This document shows positions 42,404 to 50,099 of a DNA stretch of 64,000 nucleotides, one piece after another. The translations under genes and the position numbers were made by a program. The stretch comes from JAGRKR01 sp041397725 (GTDB lineage: Bacteria; Pseudomonadota; Alphaproteobacteria; Rhizobiales; Hyphomicrobiaceae): positions 930,001-994,000 of the forward strand of contig JAWKVZ010000001.1 of NCBI GenBank assembly GCA_041397725.1, read 5' to 3'. The notes beneath the pieces were generated by a model that worked only from the letters and a program-made list of their open reading frames with translations, had not been told where the DNA came from and made no database searches. Each line of letters starts with the position of its first letter. The first letter of the stretch is position 1.

Positions 42404-43678
42404 ATGGGGCTCTCATCATCCTTTGCCGGTCTGTTCGGGCGCGCCTGCCGGGCCACCGCTGCGCTCGCCTCGGCGCTGGTGCTCGCCGGCTGCTCGGTCG
42501 GCGGCAATCAGCTCGCCACACCCGGCGCGACGCCTCAAGCCTCGCCGCTCTCCGCACCACCGAGTGCGCTCGACAAGCGCAGCCCCGTCAAGGTGGTGAT
42601 GATCCTGCCGCTGTCCGGCGGCGGGCAGACCGAGATCATCGCCAAGGCCATGAAGCAGGCCGGTGAGATGGCGCTGTTCGAATTCGACAACCCGGCCGTT
42701 CAGCTCATCGTCAAGGACGGCAAGGGCACGCCCGAAGGCTCGCGCGCCGCCGCCGAGGAAGCCGTCAAGGTCGGCGCCGAGCTGATCATCGGCCCGCTGT
42801 TCGCGAAGTCCGTGGCGGCCGTGACCCCGGTCGCCCGCAAGGCCAACATCCCCGTCATCGCCTTCTCGAGCGACCGCGCAGTGGCGACCCGCGGCACGTA
42901 TCTGCTGAGCTTCATTCCCGGCACCGACGTGCCGCGCATCGTCAGCTATGCCTCGCAGCAGGGCCGCAAGCGGTTCGCCGCCCTCATCCCCGACGACGCC
43001 TACGGGCGGCTGATCGAAAGCGAGTTCCGGCAGAGCGTCACCCGCAGCGGCGGCACCGTCGTCACGGTCAGCCACTTCCCGGTGACCGCCAACGCCATGC
43101 TCGATCCGGTCAAGCGCACCAAGGAGGCCATCGACGCCGCCCAGGCGGCCGGCCAACCCATCGACGCCCTGTTCCTGCCGGCCGGGGAGGAATCGCTGCC
43201 GACGATCGCCTCGCTGTTGAAGTTCAAGGCCATCGATACCCGCAGCATCAAGCTGCTCGGCCTCGGCGGCTGGAACTATGCCAATGCCGGACGCGAGCCC
43301 GTGCTGCTCGGCGGCTGGTATGCCGCGCCCGACCCGCGCGGCTGGCATGACTTCGCCCAACGCTTCGCGCGCACCTACAAGGGCGTGCCGCCTCGCATCG
43401 CCTCGGTCGCCTTCGACGCCGTCAGCCTGGCACTCGCGCTGTCGGGCGGACCGGCCGGCAACCGCTATACCGAGGCGAACCTGACGCGCACCAGCGGCTT
43501 CGCGGGCATCGACGGCCTGTTCCGTTTCCAGCCGAGCGGCCTCGTCGAGCGCAACTTCGCGGTTCTGGAGGTTCAGAGCTTCGGCTCCAAGCTGCTGGAT
43601 GCGCCGCCATCGACGTTTGCGGCCACGCCCTACACCTCGGCGCTGCCCCGCCTGCCGAGGCTGCCCGGCGTCAATTGA
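42404..43678 (+). CDS. Penicillin-binding protein activator (LpoA-like) lipoprotein
   Basis: This 424-residue lipoprotein has a signal peptide with lipobox 'LVLAGC' (Cys at about residue 29). A Pro/Ser-rich linker follows, then a two-lobed periplasmic-binding fold: 'VKVVMILPLSGGGQTEIIAKA', 'LIIGPLFAKSVAAVTPVARK', and 'FAALIPDDAYGRLIESEF'. In alphaproteobacteria this family sits next to rsmI and is taken to activate peptidoglycan synthases from the outer membrane, by analogy with LpoA. ATG 42404 is placed by the signal peptide. The 3' end overlaps the hemW end by 8 nt. Confidence 0.85.
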   Translation: MGLSSSFAGLFGRACRATAALASALVLAGCSVGGNQLATPGATPQASPLSAPPSALDKRSPVKVVMILPLSGGGQTEIIAKAMKQAGEMALFEFDNPAVQLIVKDGKGTPEGSRAAAEEAVKVGAELIIGPLFAKSVAAVTPVARKANIPVIAFSSDRAVATRGTYLLSFIPGTDVPRIVSYASQQGRKRFAALIPDDAYGRLIESEFRQSVTRSGGTVVTVSHFPVTANAMLDPVKRTKEAIDAAQAAGQPIDALFLPAGEESLPTIASLLKFKAIDTRSIKLLGLGGWNYANAGREPVLLGGWYAAPDPRGWHDFAQRFARTYKGVPPRIASVAFDAVSLALALSGGPAGNRYTEANLTRTSGFAGIDGLFRFQPSGLVERNFAVLEVQSFGSKLLDAPPSTFAATPYTSALPRLPRLPGVN

Positions 43679-44870
43679 GATCGCCCGCACCGACCTCGCA
43701 GAAGGCGCCGGACAGCGACAGCACGATCTCGTTCAATACGATACGGCCGCGCTCGCTCGCCCGGATGCGACGGCCGTCAGGCTGACGCTCGACGAAGCCG
43801 AGCCGCTCCAGCTCGCTCACGGCGTCCTCGCGGGGCGCCCGGCCCGTGATGCGGGCGAGCCGCCCAAGGTCGAGCCCTTCGGCGAGACGCAGACCCATCA
43901 GCAGCATCTCGTCGGCCATCTCCGCCGCGCCCAGGGTCTCGCTCTCCACAACTCCATGGCCGTGGGCGCGGACATGCGCCAGCCAGCGCTCGGGATTGCG
44001 CTCGGTGACGAGCGCCCGGCGGCCGGACCCGCAGGGCAGCGGCAGACGCGAATGAGCCCCCGGTCCGACGCCGAGATAGCCGCCGTAGCGCCAGTAGAGC
44101 AGGTTGTGCGCGGACTCCTGCCCGGGCCGGGCATGGTTCGAGATCTCATAGGCCGACAGACCCGCCGCCCCCGTCCGCTCCTGCGTGATCTCATAGAGCG
44201 CGCAGGCGACATCGGGATCGGGCGTCACCAGCCGACCCGCCCGATGCAGGGTGGCGAAGGGCGTCCCCTCCTCGATCGTCAGTTGATAGAGCGAGAGGTG
44301 GTCGGTGCCGAACGTCAGCGCCTCGTCCAATTCACGCGCCCAGGCTTCCGGCGTCTGTCCCGGCCGGGCGTAGATCAGGTCGAAGGACACGCGCTCGAAG
44401 GTCCGGCGCGCCGTCTCCAGCGCCCTCCTGGCCTCCGCCAGGTCATGCAGGCGCCCGAGCGCCCTCAGCGCCGCCTCGTCGATGGCCTGCACCCCGAGCG
44501 ACACGCGATTGACGCCTGCCGCCCGATACCCCTGGAAGCGACCGGCCTCCACGCTCGACGGATTGGCCTCCAGCGTGATTTCGCAGGCAGGGGCAAGCGG
44601 CCAGAGTCCGGCGACGGCGTCGAGCAGTGCGCCGACCGCAGCCGGCGTCATCAGCGATGGCGTGCCGCCGCCGAAGAAGATGCTCGTGACCTGCCGGCCG
44701 CCGAGACCGTCCGCCAAGGTGGTCAACTCGCGCACCAATGCGGCGACGTAGCTTGCCTCGTCCACGCCGCCGTGCCGGACATGGCTGTTGAAGTCGCAAT
44801 AGGGGCACTTGGCCGCGCAGAATGGCCAATGCACGTAGACCCCGAAGCCGACCTCGGCCTCGTGTTGCAT
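43671..44870 (-). CDS. hemW: Radical SAM heme chaperone HemW
   Basis: This 399-residue protein has 'FGVYVHWPFCAAKCPYCDFN' at residues 8-27; the C-x3-C-x2-C binds the radical-SAM 4Fe-4S cluster, and the following Phe and the HemW-specific fourth Cys position distinguish it from HemN. 'SIFFGGGTPSLM' and 'RVSLGVQAIDEAALRALGR' follow, then the HemN C-terminal domain. It is thought to insert heme into respiratory proteins. ATG 44870 is chosen because the conserved fold begins there; the open frame continues upstream through repeat DNA to 45113. Confidence 0.92.
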   Translation of the reverse strand: MQHEAEVGFGVYVHWPFCAAKCPYCDFNSHVRHGGVDEASYVAALVRELTTLADGLGGRQVTSIFFGGGTPSLMTPAAVGALLDAVAGLWPLAPACEITLEANPSSVEAGRFQGYRAAGVNRVSLGVQAIDEAALRALGRLHDLAEARRALETARRTFERVSFDLIYARPGQTPEAWARELDEALTFGTDHLSLYQLTIEEGTPFATLHRAGRLVTPDPDVACALYEITQERTGAAGLSAYEISNHARPGQESAHNLLYWRYGGYLGVGPGAHSRLPLPCGSGRRALVTERNPERWLAHVRAHGHGVVESETLGAAEMADEMLLMGLRLAEGLDLGRLARITGRAPREDAVSELERLGFVERQPDGRRIRASERGRIVLNEIVLSLSGAFCEVGAGDLN

Positions 44871-45010
44871 GGGTTGCGTATCCTTTTCCGGGAGGGCGTA
44901 CCGCCCCCCGCTTGCGGCGCCCGGAGCTTCCGTCCGGGCGACCGACGACCGTGGCGGAAGCCGGGAGGCATCGCCCCCGACCGATCGCCCGATGACTCCC
45001 GAGTGGGTGG

Positions 45011-45137
45011 GATTCACGCTCTCGATGGCGACGCTCCACGCCTCCATCTCGACCGATCGCACCACTTCCCAAAGTGCAGGGTGCGATTCACGCTCTCGAT
45101 GGCGACGCTCCACGCCTCCATCTCGACCGATCGCACC
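45011..45137. repeat. Perfect 53-nt direct repeat, period 74 nt
   Basis: An identical 53-nt sequence occupies 45011-45063 and 45085-45137. Each copy starts GATTCACGCTCTCGATGG and ends CGACCGATCGCACC. A related partial unit lies just upstream (CGACCGATCGCCC near 44978). The spacers hold ACTCCCGAGTGGGTG- and ACTTCCCAAAGTGC-like inverted sequences. The array sits between hemW and the protease/FHA gene; the second copy ends at the last base before that gene's stop codon. Confidence 0.9.
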
Positions 45138-46871
45138 CTAGAGCGTACTCAGCGTCAGATCGAACTTGGCGAAGCTGACCTTGCGCACGCCGTCGAGCGA
45201 CCGATAGCTGGTGCCGACGCCCTTGCCGTCGACGGCAGTTCCGTTCGTGGAGTTGAGATCACAGATCTGCAACCCCTTGCCCGGCACGAAGCGCAGGTTG
45301 GCATGCTGCTTCGAGACCTCGGGACTGTCGATGACGAAGTGCGCCTGCGAGGGATCGCGTCCGACGCACCACGTCGTTTCAACGAGATTGCCGGTGCCAT
45401 CGACCTCTGGCCGCAGCACGAACTGGATCACTTGTCCGCCCTGCGAGAAGCCGGACAACATCCAACCCGACGGCATCGCGCGCACACCCTGTGAGACCGA
45501 GCCGGCGCTCGGGAGCATGACCGTGAAGCTCACCTTGCCGAAGCGGATGGCGTCACCGGTGTCGAGACTGATGTCCGTGACGCGGCCGGTCGTCGTCCAG
45601 GTGCCGTTCGACGAGCCGAGATCCTCGATCCGCAAGCGGCCGCTGGCGTCGAGCGAGAGGCGGGCATGGCGGCTCGAGACCGTGTCGTTGCCGATGACGA
45701 TGTCGCAGCTCGCATTGCGGCCGAGCACGAGCGCGCTGCCGCCCGACAGCCTCGTGATGTCCATCATGATGGGGCTGCCGCCCGCGATCGGCACGAGTTG
45801 CGCGATCTGCCCCGTCGCAGGCAGCGTTCCCTGTCCGACGGCACTGCTGCGGTAAGGCCGCGCCGGCGGCAGGCCGCCTTGGCTGCCGCCATAGGTCCCG
45901 CTCTGGCTGCCGCCGCCCGTGCTCGGCGCCCGTCGCAGCAGGCGTGACGCCGTCTCACCCACGCGGGACAGGGGCACGCGAATGATCTCGGGCTTGCGGT
46001 AATAGGCGATGAGCGCCGCGAAGGTCGCCATCAGCAGCGCCGCGCCGGAAATCGCGTACATGATCGACAGTTTCGGTCCGCCCGCCGCGCGCGGCGCGCA
46101 GCCTGAACGCGTGCGGTCGGCCGTGAAACCGTGCTGCTTGAGGAACTTGATGACCTCGTTCGTATGGACGGAATAGAAGATGCCCTGAATGAAGTCCGGC
46201 CGGCCACCGGGGCCTTGCACCATGTGCTTCCTGAGCGTGTTGACGCCGACCACGGCGCCGCAATCGTCGAACAGCGGTCCGCCGCTGTTGCCGGGGTTGA
46301 TGGGCGTGCTGTGCTGAATCATGCGCGCCGTGTTGCCGAGCGCGCCGTCGACCATACGGGACACGGTCCCCTTGGTCACCGTACTGTCGAACAGGCGGGG
46401 CTCGAGCTCACCCGAGGCGCCGCGCCGCTGCGTCTCGTCGTCGGCGGCGCCGGGATAGCCGATGGCGGTCACGTCCGAGCCCTTGGCGGGCTCATAGGAC
46501 GCGAGCGGCACCGAGCGGCCCGGCAGGCTGCCCTCCGTCCGGAGGATGGCGAGATCCTTCTGGCGATCGACGTAGAGCACGGTCGCACGCTTGGACACGG
46601 CACGCCCGCCGTCGAGTGTGCCGATGACGAAGCGTTCGCCGCCGTCGATGACGTGATTGTTGGTGACGACGATGTTCTGGCCCTGGACGAGGAATCCGGT
46701 GCCCAGGCTCATGCGCTGGCCGCGAATGGCGAAGACGCGCACGACCCCGTCCTCGACCGTCTTGACGTCGAGTCCCATCGAGAGGAACGCGACCGCAATC
46801 AGTGCCAAGGCACGCAAGGCGTTACCGGCTGGCCGTTGCAGCGATCTCCGTGTCCCGAGCATCAGTTTCAT
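45138..46871 (-). CDS. Trypsin-like serine protease fused to two FHA domains (copy 1)
   Basis: The protein is 577 residues. A signal anchor lies at about residues 17-33. A trypsin/DegP-like protease domain follows at 40-250, with triad His73 (TNNHVID), Asp106 (KDLAIL) and Ser196 (GNSGGPL). Cys204 and Cys258 are both conserved in the paralogue and may form a disulfide. A membrane helix at about 269-290 precedes a basic stretch and Gly/Ser-rich linker. FHA1 (380-453) and FHA2 (499-575) both have GR, S-x-x-H and NGT residues for phosphothreonine binding. This implies a periplasmic protease and cytoplasmic FHA pair. GGAAGG precedes ATG 46871. Confidence 0.85.
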   Translation of the reverse strand: MKLMLGTRRSLQRPAGNALRALALIAVAFLSMGLDVKTVEDGVVRVFAIRGQRMSLGTGFLVQGQNIVVTNNHVIDGGERFVIGTLDGGRAVSKRATVLYVDRQKDLAILRTEGSLPGRSVPLASYEPAKGSDVTAIGYPGAADDETQRRGASGELEPRLFDSTVTKGTVSRMVDGALGNTARMIQHSTPINPGNSGGPLFDDCGAVVGVNTLRKHMVQGPGGRPDFIQGIFYSVHTNEVIKFLKQHGFTADRTRSGCAPRAAGGPKLSIMYAISGAALLMATFAALIAYYRKPEIIRVPLSRVGETASRLLRRAPSTGGGSQSGTYGGSQGGLPPARPYRSSAVGQGTLPATGQIAQLVPIAGGSPIMMDITRLSGGSALVLGRNASCDIVIGNDTVSSRHARLSLDASGRLRIEDLGSSNGTWTTTGRVTDISLDTGDAIRFGKVSFTVMLPSAGSVSQGVRAMPSGWMLSGFSQGGQVIQFVLRPEVDGTGNLVETTWCVGRDPSQAHFVIDSPEVSKQHANLRFVPGKGLQICDLNSTNGTAVDGKGVGTSYRSLDGVRKVSFAKFDLTLSTL

Positions 46872-47013
46872 CTCGCCTTCCCGCCATCTGCCCGAGCACC
46901 CGGCCCATTGCGCCATCGTGCTGCTGCGTTGCCCAGCGGGGGTAGCACCCCCGGCTCATACCTGTACACGCCATAAGCCGGCATGATCGAGGGAGACGCG
47001 CTGTGCGCCTCGC

Positions 47014-48747
47014 TCAACCCTGCTTGAGCTCAAGCACGACGCCCGCCACCTGAACCCTTCTTGCGCGCGCCAGACTGCGATAGCCACTCCCCACACTCTC
47101 GCCGTCGACGCGCGTGCCGTTGGTCGAGCCGAGATCGGCGATCTCGAGCCCGCTGCCCGGCCGGTAGCGCAAGCGCGCGTGCTGCTTGGACACGTTGGCA
47201 TTCTCGACGAGCAGGTCGGCGGGCGGAGATTCCCGCCCGATGATCCAGGTCGCCTCGCCCGTCGCCACCAGCTTGAGGCGATGCCTGCGCCCCGCCTCAT
47301 CGCTCCCTTCGAGCACCCACGTCTGCGCCGCCGCGCGGTTGTCAAGCATGCCGCCGAGACGCACGGTATAGGCGATCTTGCCGAAGCGGAGCGTCTGGCC
47401 GTTGCTCAGGACGGCCCGCGTGACGCGCCCGTCGTCACCCCAGGTGCCATTCGAGGACTGCAGGTCGGCGACGTGCACACGTCCACGCTCGTCGAGCGAC
47501 AGCTCGGCATGACGGCTCGACACGGACGGGTCCGCGACCACCACGTCGGATCCACTACCGCGCCCCACGAGCAGCCGCCGGCCGGAGGCGAAGCGGTCGA
47601 ATTCGATCCGGATCGGATCGAAGCCGGACGACTGCGGCTCCAGCACGAGCTGCTTGAGTGCGTCGGTCGGCGCCACGTCGGCGGACTTGAGGGGCAAGGC
47701 CCGCTTCTCGATGGCGCGATCGTCGAGCTGCGCCCGCCTCGGCGCGGGCACCTTCTCAGAGCCCGGCCGCCGCAACAGTCGCGAGGCCGACTCGCTGAGG
47801 CGCGACAACGGCACGCGGATGAGCTCGGGCTTTCGGCGATAGGCGATGAGAGCCGTCATCGTCGAAATCATGGCAATGAACAGCGCCGCGCCGGACAGCG
47901 CGTACATCAGCGTCATCTTCGGCGCCGGCGCGGGGGCAGGCGGCGGCGCGGCGAGAACGATGGGCTTCGGATCGCAGCTCTTGACTATCTGGTCGGCCTC
48001 GAGGCCCGTTCGCCGCAGCACGGCCAGAACTTCGCTCGAATGCATGGAGAAATAGATGCCCGGCACGAGCTCGCGGCCTTGACTGTCGAGCTTGCCGAAG
48101 GTGTTCACGCCCACGACGTTGCCACAGGCGTCGAACAGCGGACCGCCGCTGTTCCCGCGATTGATGGTGGTCGTGTGCTGGATGACGCGGCCGGTGCGGT
48201 TGCCATAGCTGTCCAGGAAGCGCGATACGGTGCCCTTGGTCAGCGTGGCATCGAACATCTTCTTGCTGAACCGGCCCTCGAACGCCTCGCGAGGGAACTT
48301 CTCGTCGGCGTAGCCCGGAAAGCCCAGGGCCACCAGCTCCGCACCCTTCTTGGGCTCGTAGTCGGCGATCTTGGCGATGGAGCCGGGAATGCGCCGCTCG
48401 GTGCGCAGAACCGCGAGATCGCGGCTGGGATCGGCATAGACGAGCCGGGCCGGCGTGGAAAAGGGTACGCCCTTGTCGAGCATCCCGACGAAGATGTTGT
48501 TGCGTCCAGCCACCACGTGATTGTTGGTGATCACGACCGTGCCGCCGGAGACGACGAAGCCCGAGCCCGTGGAGAGGCGTCCCTGACCGCTGGCGAAGAC
48601 GCGAACGACGCTGTCCTCGACCTTCTGGACGTCGAAGCCCGCCAGGGCCACGGCCGCGCACAGGAGAACGGCAAGTCGCAACAACCTCGCGACCCGAGTC
48701 ACGGCCCGAGCCGTGCTCACGAGCCCCACTCCGATGCCGCCCGCCAT
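47014..48747 (-). CDS. Trypsin-like serine protease fused to two FHA domains (copy 2)
   Basis: This is a tandem paralogue of the previous gene, also exactly 577 residues, with the same plan. A signal anchor lies at 22-38, and the protease domain has His77 (TNNHVVA), Asp110 (RDLAVL) and Ser200 (GNSGGPL). The Cys pair is 208/258. A membrane helix lies at 279-303, then a Lys/Arg-rich juxtamembrane region, FHA1 (391-464) and FHA2 (500-575). FHA core residues are intact in both domains. ATG 48747 follows GGGGAG. The two proteases diverge most in the linker between the helix and FHA1. The gap to copy 1 is 142 nt. The substrate is unknown. Confidence 0.85.
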   Translation of the reverse strand: MAGGIGVGLVSTARAVTRVARLLRLAVLLCAAVALAGFDVQKVEDSVVRVFASGQGRLSTGSGFVVSGGTVVITNNHVVAGRNNIFVGMLDKGVPFSTPARLVYADPSRDLAVLRTERRIPGSIAKIADYEPKKGAELVALGFPGYADEKFPREAFEGRFSKKMFDATLTKGTVSRFLDSYGNRTGRVIQHTTTINRGNSGGPLFDACGNVVGVNTFGKLDSQGRELVPGIYFSMHSSEVLAVLRRTGLEADQIVKSCDPKPIVLAAPPPAPAPAPKMTLMYALSGAALFIAMISTMTALIAYRRKPELIRVPLSRLSESASRLLRRPGSEKVPAPRRAQLDDRAIEKRALPLKSADVAPTDALKQLVLEPQSSGFDPIRIEFDRFASGRRLLVGRGSGSDVVVADPSVSSRHAELSLDERGRVHVADLQSSNGTWGDDGRVTRAVLSNGQTLRFGKIAYTVRLGGMLDNRAAAQTWVLEGSDEAGRRHRLKLVATGEATWIIGRESPPADLLVENANVSKQHARLRYRPGSGLEIADLGSTNGTRVDGESVGSGYRSLARARRVQVAGVVLELKQG

Positions 48748-48931
48748 GGCTTTCGCTCCCCTGAAGTGAAGTCCCAACCGTTGCCCTCTGCAAGAGGCTA
48801 ACATTTCCGGCGACCCGCGGACAATCCGAACCCGGTCCAGTCTTGGCAAACGTCGTTAGTCCACCGGCCCACTCCAGCGTCGGGCACGGGTAAGAGGCGG
48901 GCGACGGTCGCCGCCCGCTCGAGCGATCCTC

Positions 48932-49696
48932 CTAGAGCCGGCTCAAGGTAAATTCGATCGTCGCGAAGCGGATACACTCCGCCCCGGAGAGCGGCCGATA
49001 GTTTCCGTCGATCCGCTCGTCGTCCACGAAGGTCCCGTTGGTCGAGCCGAGGTCCATGACCTCGAGCCCCATGCCGGGGATGAAGCGGAAGCGCGCGTGC
49101 ATCTTCGATATGTCGTTGCGCTCGATGACGACATCGACAAGGTCGTCGGCGCGGCCCACCGACCAGATGGACTCCATGGCCAGTCCGCTTTGCGGGTCCG
49201 TCTCCGGCCGCAATTCGAGCTGCATGACCTGGCCGTCCTCGTCGAAGCACGAGAGCATCCAGCCGGCTTCGCGCGCCGCCTCCATGTCGCGCTTGAGCAT
49301 GACGGTGTATTCGCGGTGCCCGAAGCGGACGCGCTCGCCGCTGGCGATGACGGCGGCGTCGACGCGGCCGCCAGAGGTCCAGGTGCCGTTGAGCGAGCCG
49401 AGATCACGCACCTCGAGGCGGCCGTCCGGTCTCAGGCTCAGCTCGGCGTGACGCTTCGAGATGCAATCGTCGTCGACGACGACGTCGGCGCTCGCGTGGC
49501 GCCCGATGACGATGGACCGGCCGGCCTCCACGCGCGAGCCGTCCACCTCGATGGTGGTCCCGTCGCCCGACGAGAGCAGCGCGACCGCCGAAGAGCCGGG
49601 GTCGGCCGCCGCGGGCGCGCCATCCGCAGCACCGGAACGCATGCCGTCGTCCCCGCCACGCTTGCTGCGCAAGAGCTGGTTCAACCACACCCGCAT
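48932..49696 (-). CDS. Cytoplasmic protein with two FHA domains
   Basis: This 254-residue protein has no signal peptide or membrane helix. FHA1 (61-134) has 'VIGRHASADVVV', SKRHA and 'DLGSLNGT'; FHA2 (178-252) has 'SVGRADD', SKMHA and 'DLGSTNGT'. It aligns end to end with the C-terminal halves of the two protease-FHA proteins downstream, including the 'GWMLSCFDEDGQVMQLELRP' bridge between the domains. It therefore looks like a freestanding version of their cytoplasmic module. ATG 49696 follows AAGGGA. It is probably the first gene of the three. Confidence 0.85.
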   Translation of the reverse strand: MRVWLNQLLRSKRGGDDGMRSGAADGAPAAADPGSSAVALLSSGDGTTIEVDGSRVEAGRSIVIGRHASADVVVDDDCISKRHAELSLRPDGRLEVRDLGSLNGTWTSGGRVDAAVIASGERVRFGHREYTVMLKRDMEAAREAGWMLSCFDEDGQVMQLELRPETDPQSGLAMESIWSVGRADDLVDVVIERNDISKMHARFRFIPGMGLEVMDLGSTNGTFVDDERIDGNYRPLSGAECIRFATIEFTLSRL

Positions 49697-50099
49697 GTTC
49701 GGCGATCCCTTAACATTCTGTAACGCGTAGCTGGGCGTGCGGGCAAACGCGAACAAGTGCAACAGGATAGCCAACCCGCAGCTGTGTGACGCACATCACA
49801 AATGTAATATCGGCGAGATAATGGGCCGCATGGTCAAGGCCATGATAGCCCCTTACCAAGAGAATGAAAGCGTCGTCGAGCCGACATGCCATGCTGCTCG
49901 GCGATGCTACGGTGATCACGACAAGTTGGGCTCGTCGCAGCGTGCGACCAGTCATTTATGTGTGCTCCGCAGCAAGCTGCGAACGTAACTGCTGGCGTGC
50001 TGCCCGGGATCTTCCCACGCCGCCGCCGAGGAGAGCAAAGCCAGCGATAATCGCCGTGCCCGACGTGACGCTACGGCACCTCTGTAGGTTTGGAGAACA
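49697..50099. promoter_or_regulatory. Divergent control region between the FHA cluster and soeABC
   Basis: These 403 nt contain no gene and are less GC-rich than their surroundings. The CRP-type palindrome at 49785-49800 lies in it, plus a CATGG/CCATG inverted pair near 49830-49845. The region must hold the promoters for the FHA gene (minus) and soeA (plus). No sigma-54 or FixK-type (TTGATn4ATCAA) site was seen. Confidence 0.45.
49785..49800. promoter_or_regulatory. CRP-type binding site (TGTGA-N6-TCACA)
   Basis: TGTGA (49785-49789), CGCACA, TCACA (49796-49800) is a perfect match to the conserved half-sites of CRP-family operators. The centre is about 96 bp upstream of the FHA gene ATG and about 307 bp upstream of soeA. 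Which promoter it serves is an inference; distance favours the FHA cluster. Confidence 0.55.

Noticed and set aside
44871..45113. 81-residue N-terminal extension of HemW
   Set aside because: It is encoded by the direct repeat, is not family-like, and the conserved HemW N-terminus begins at 44870.
45011..45137. Possible CRISPR array
   Set aside because: Only two full copies of 53 nt and a 21-nt spacer are present, and no cas genes are in the window.
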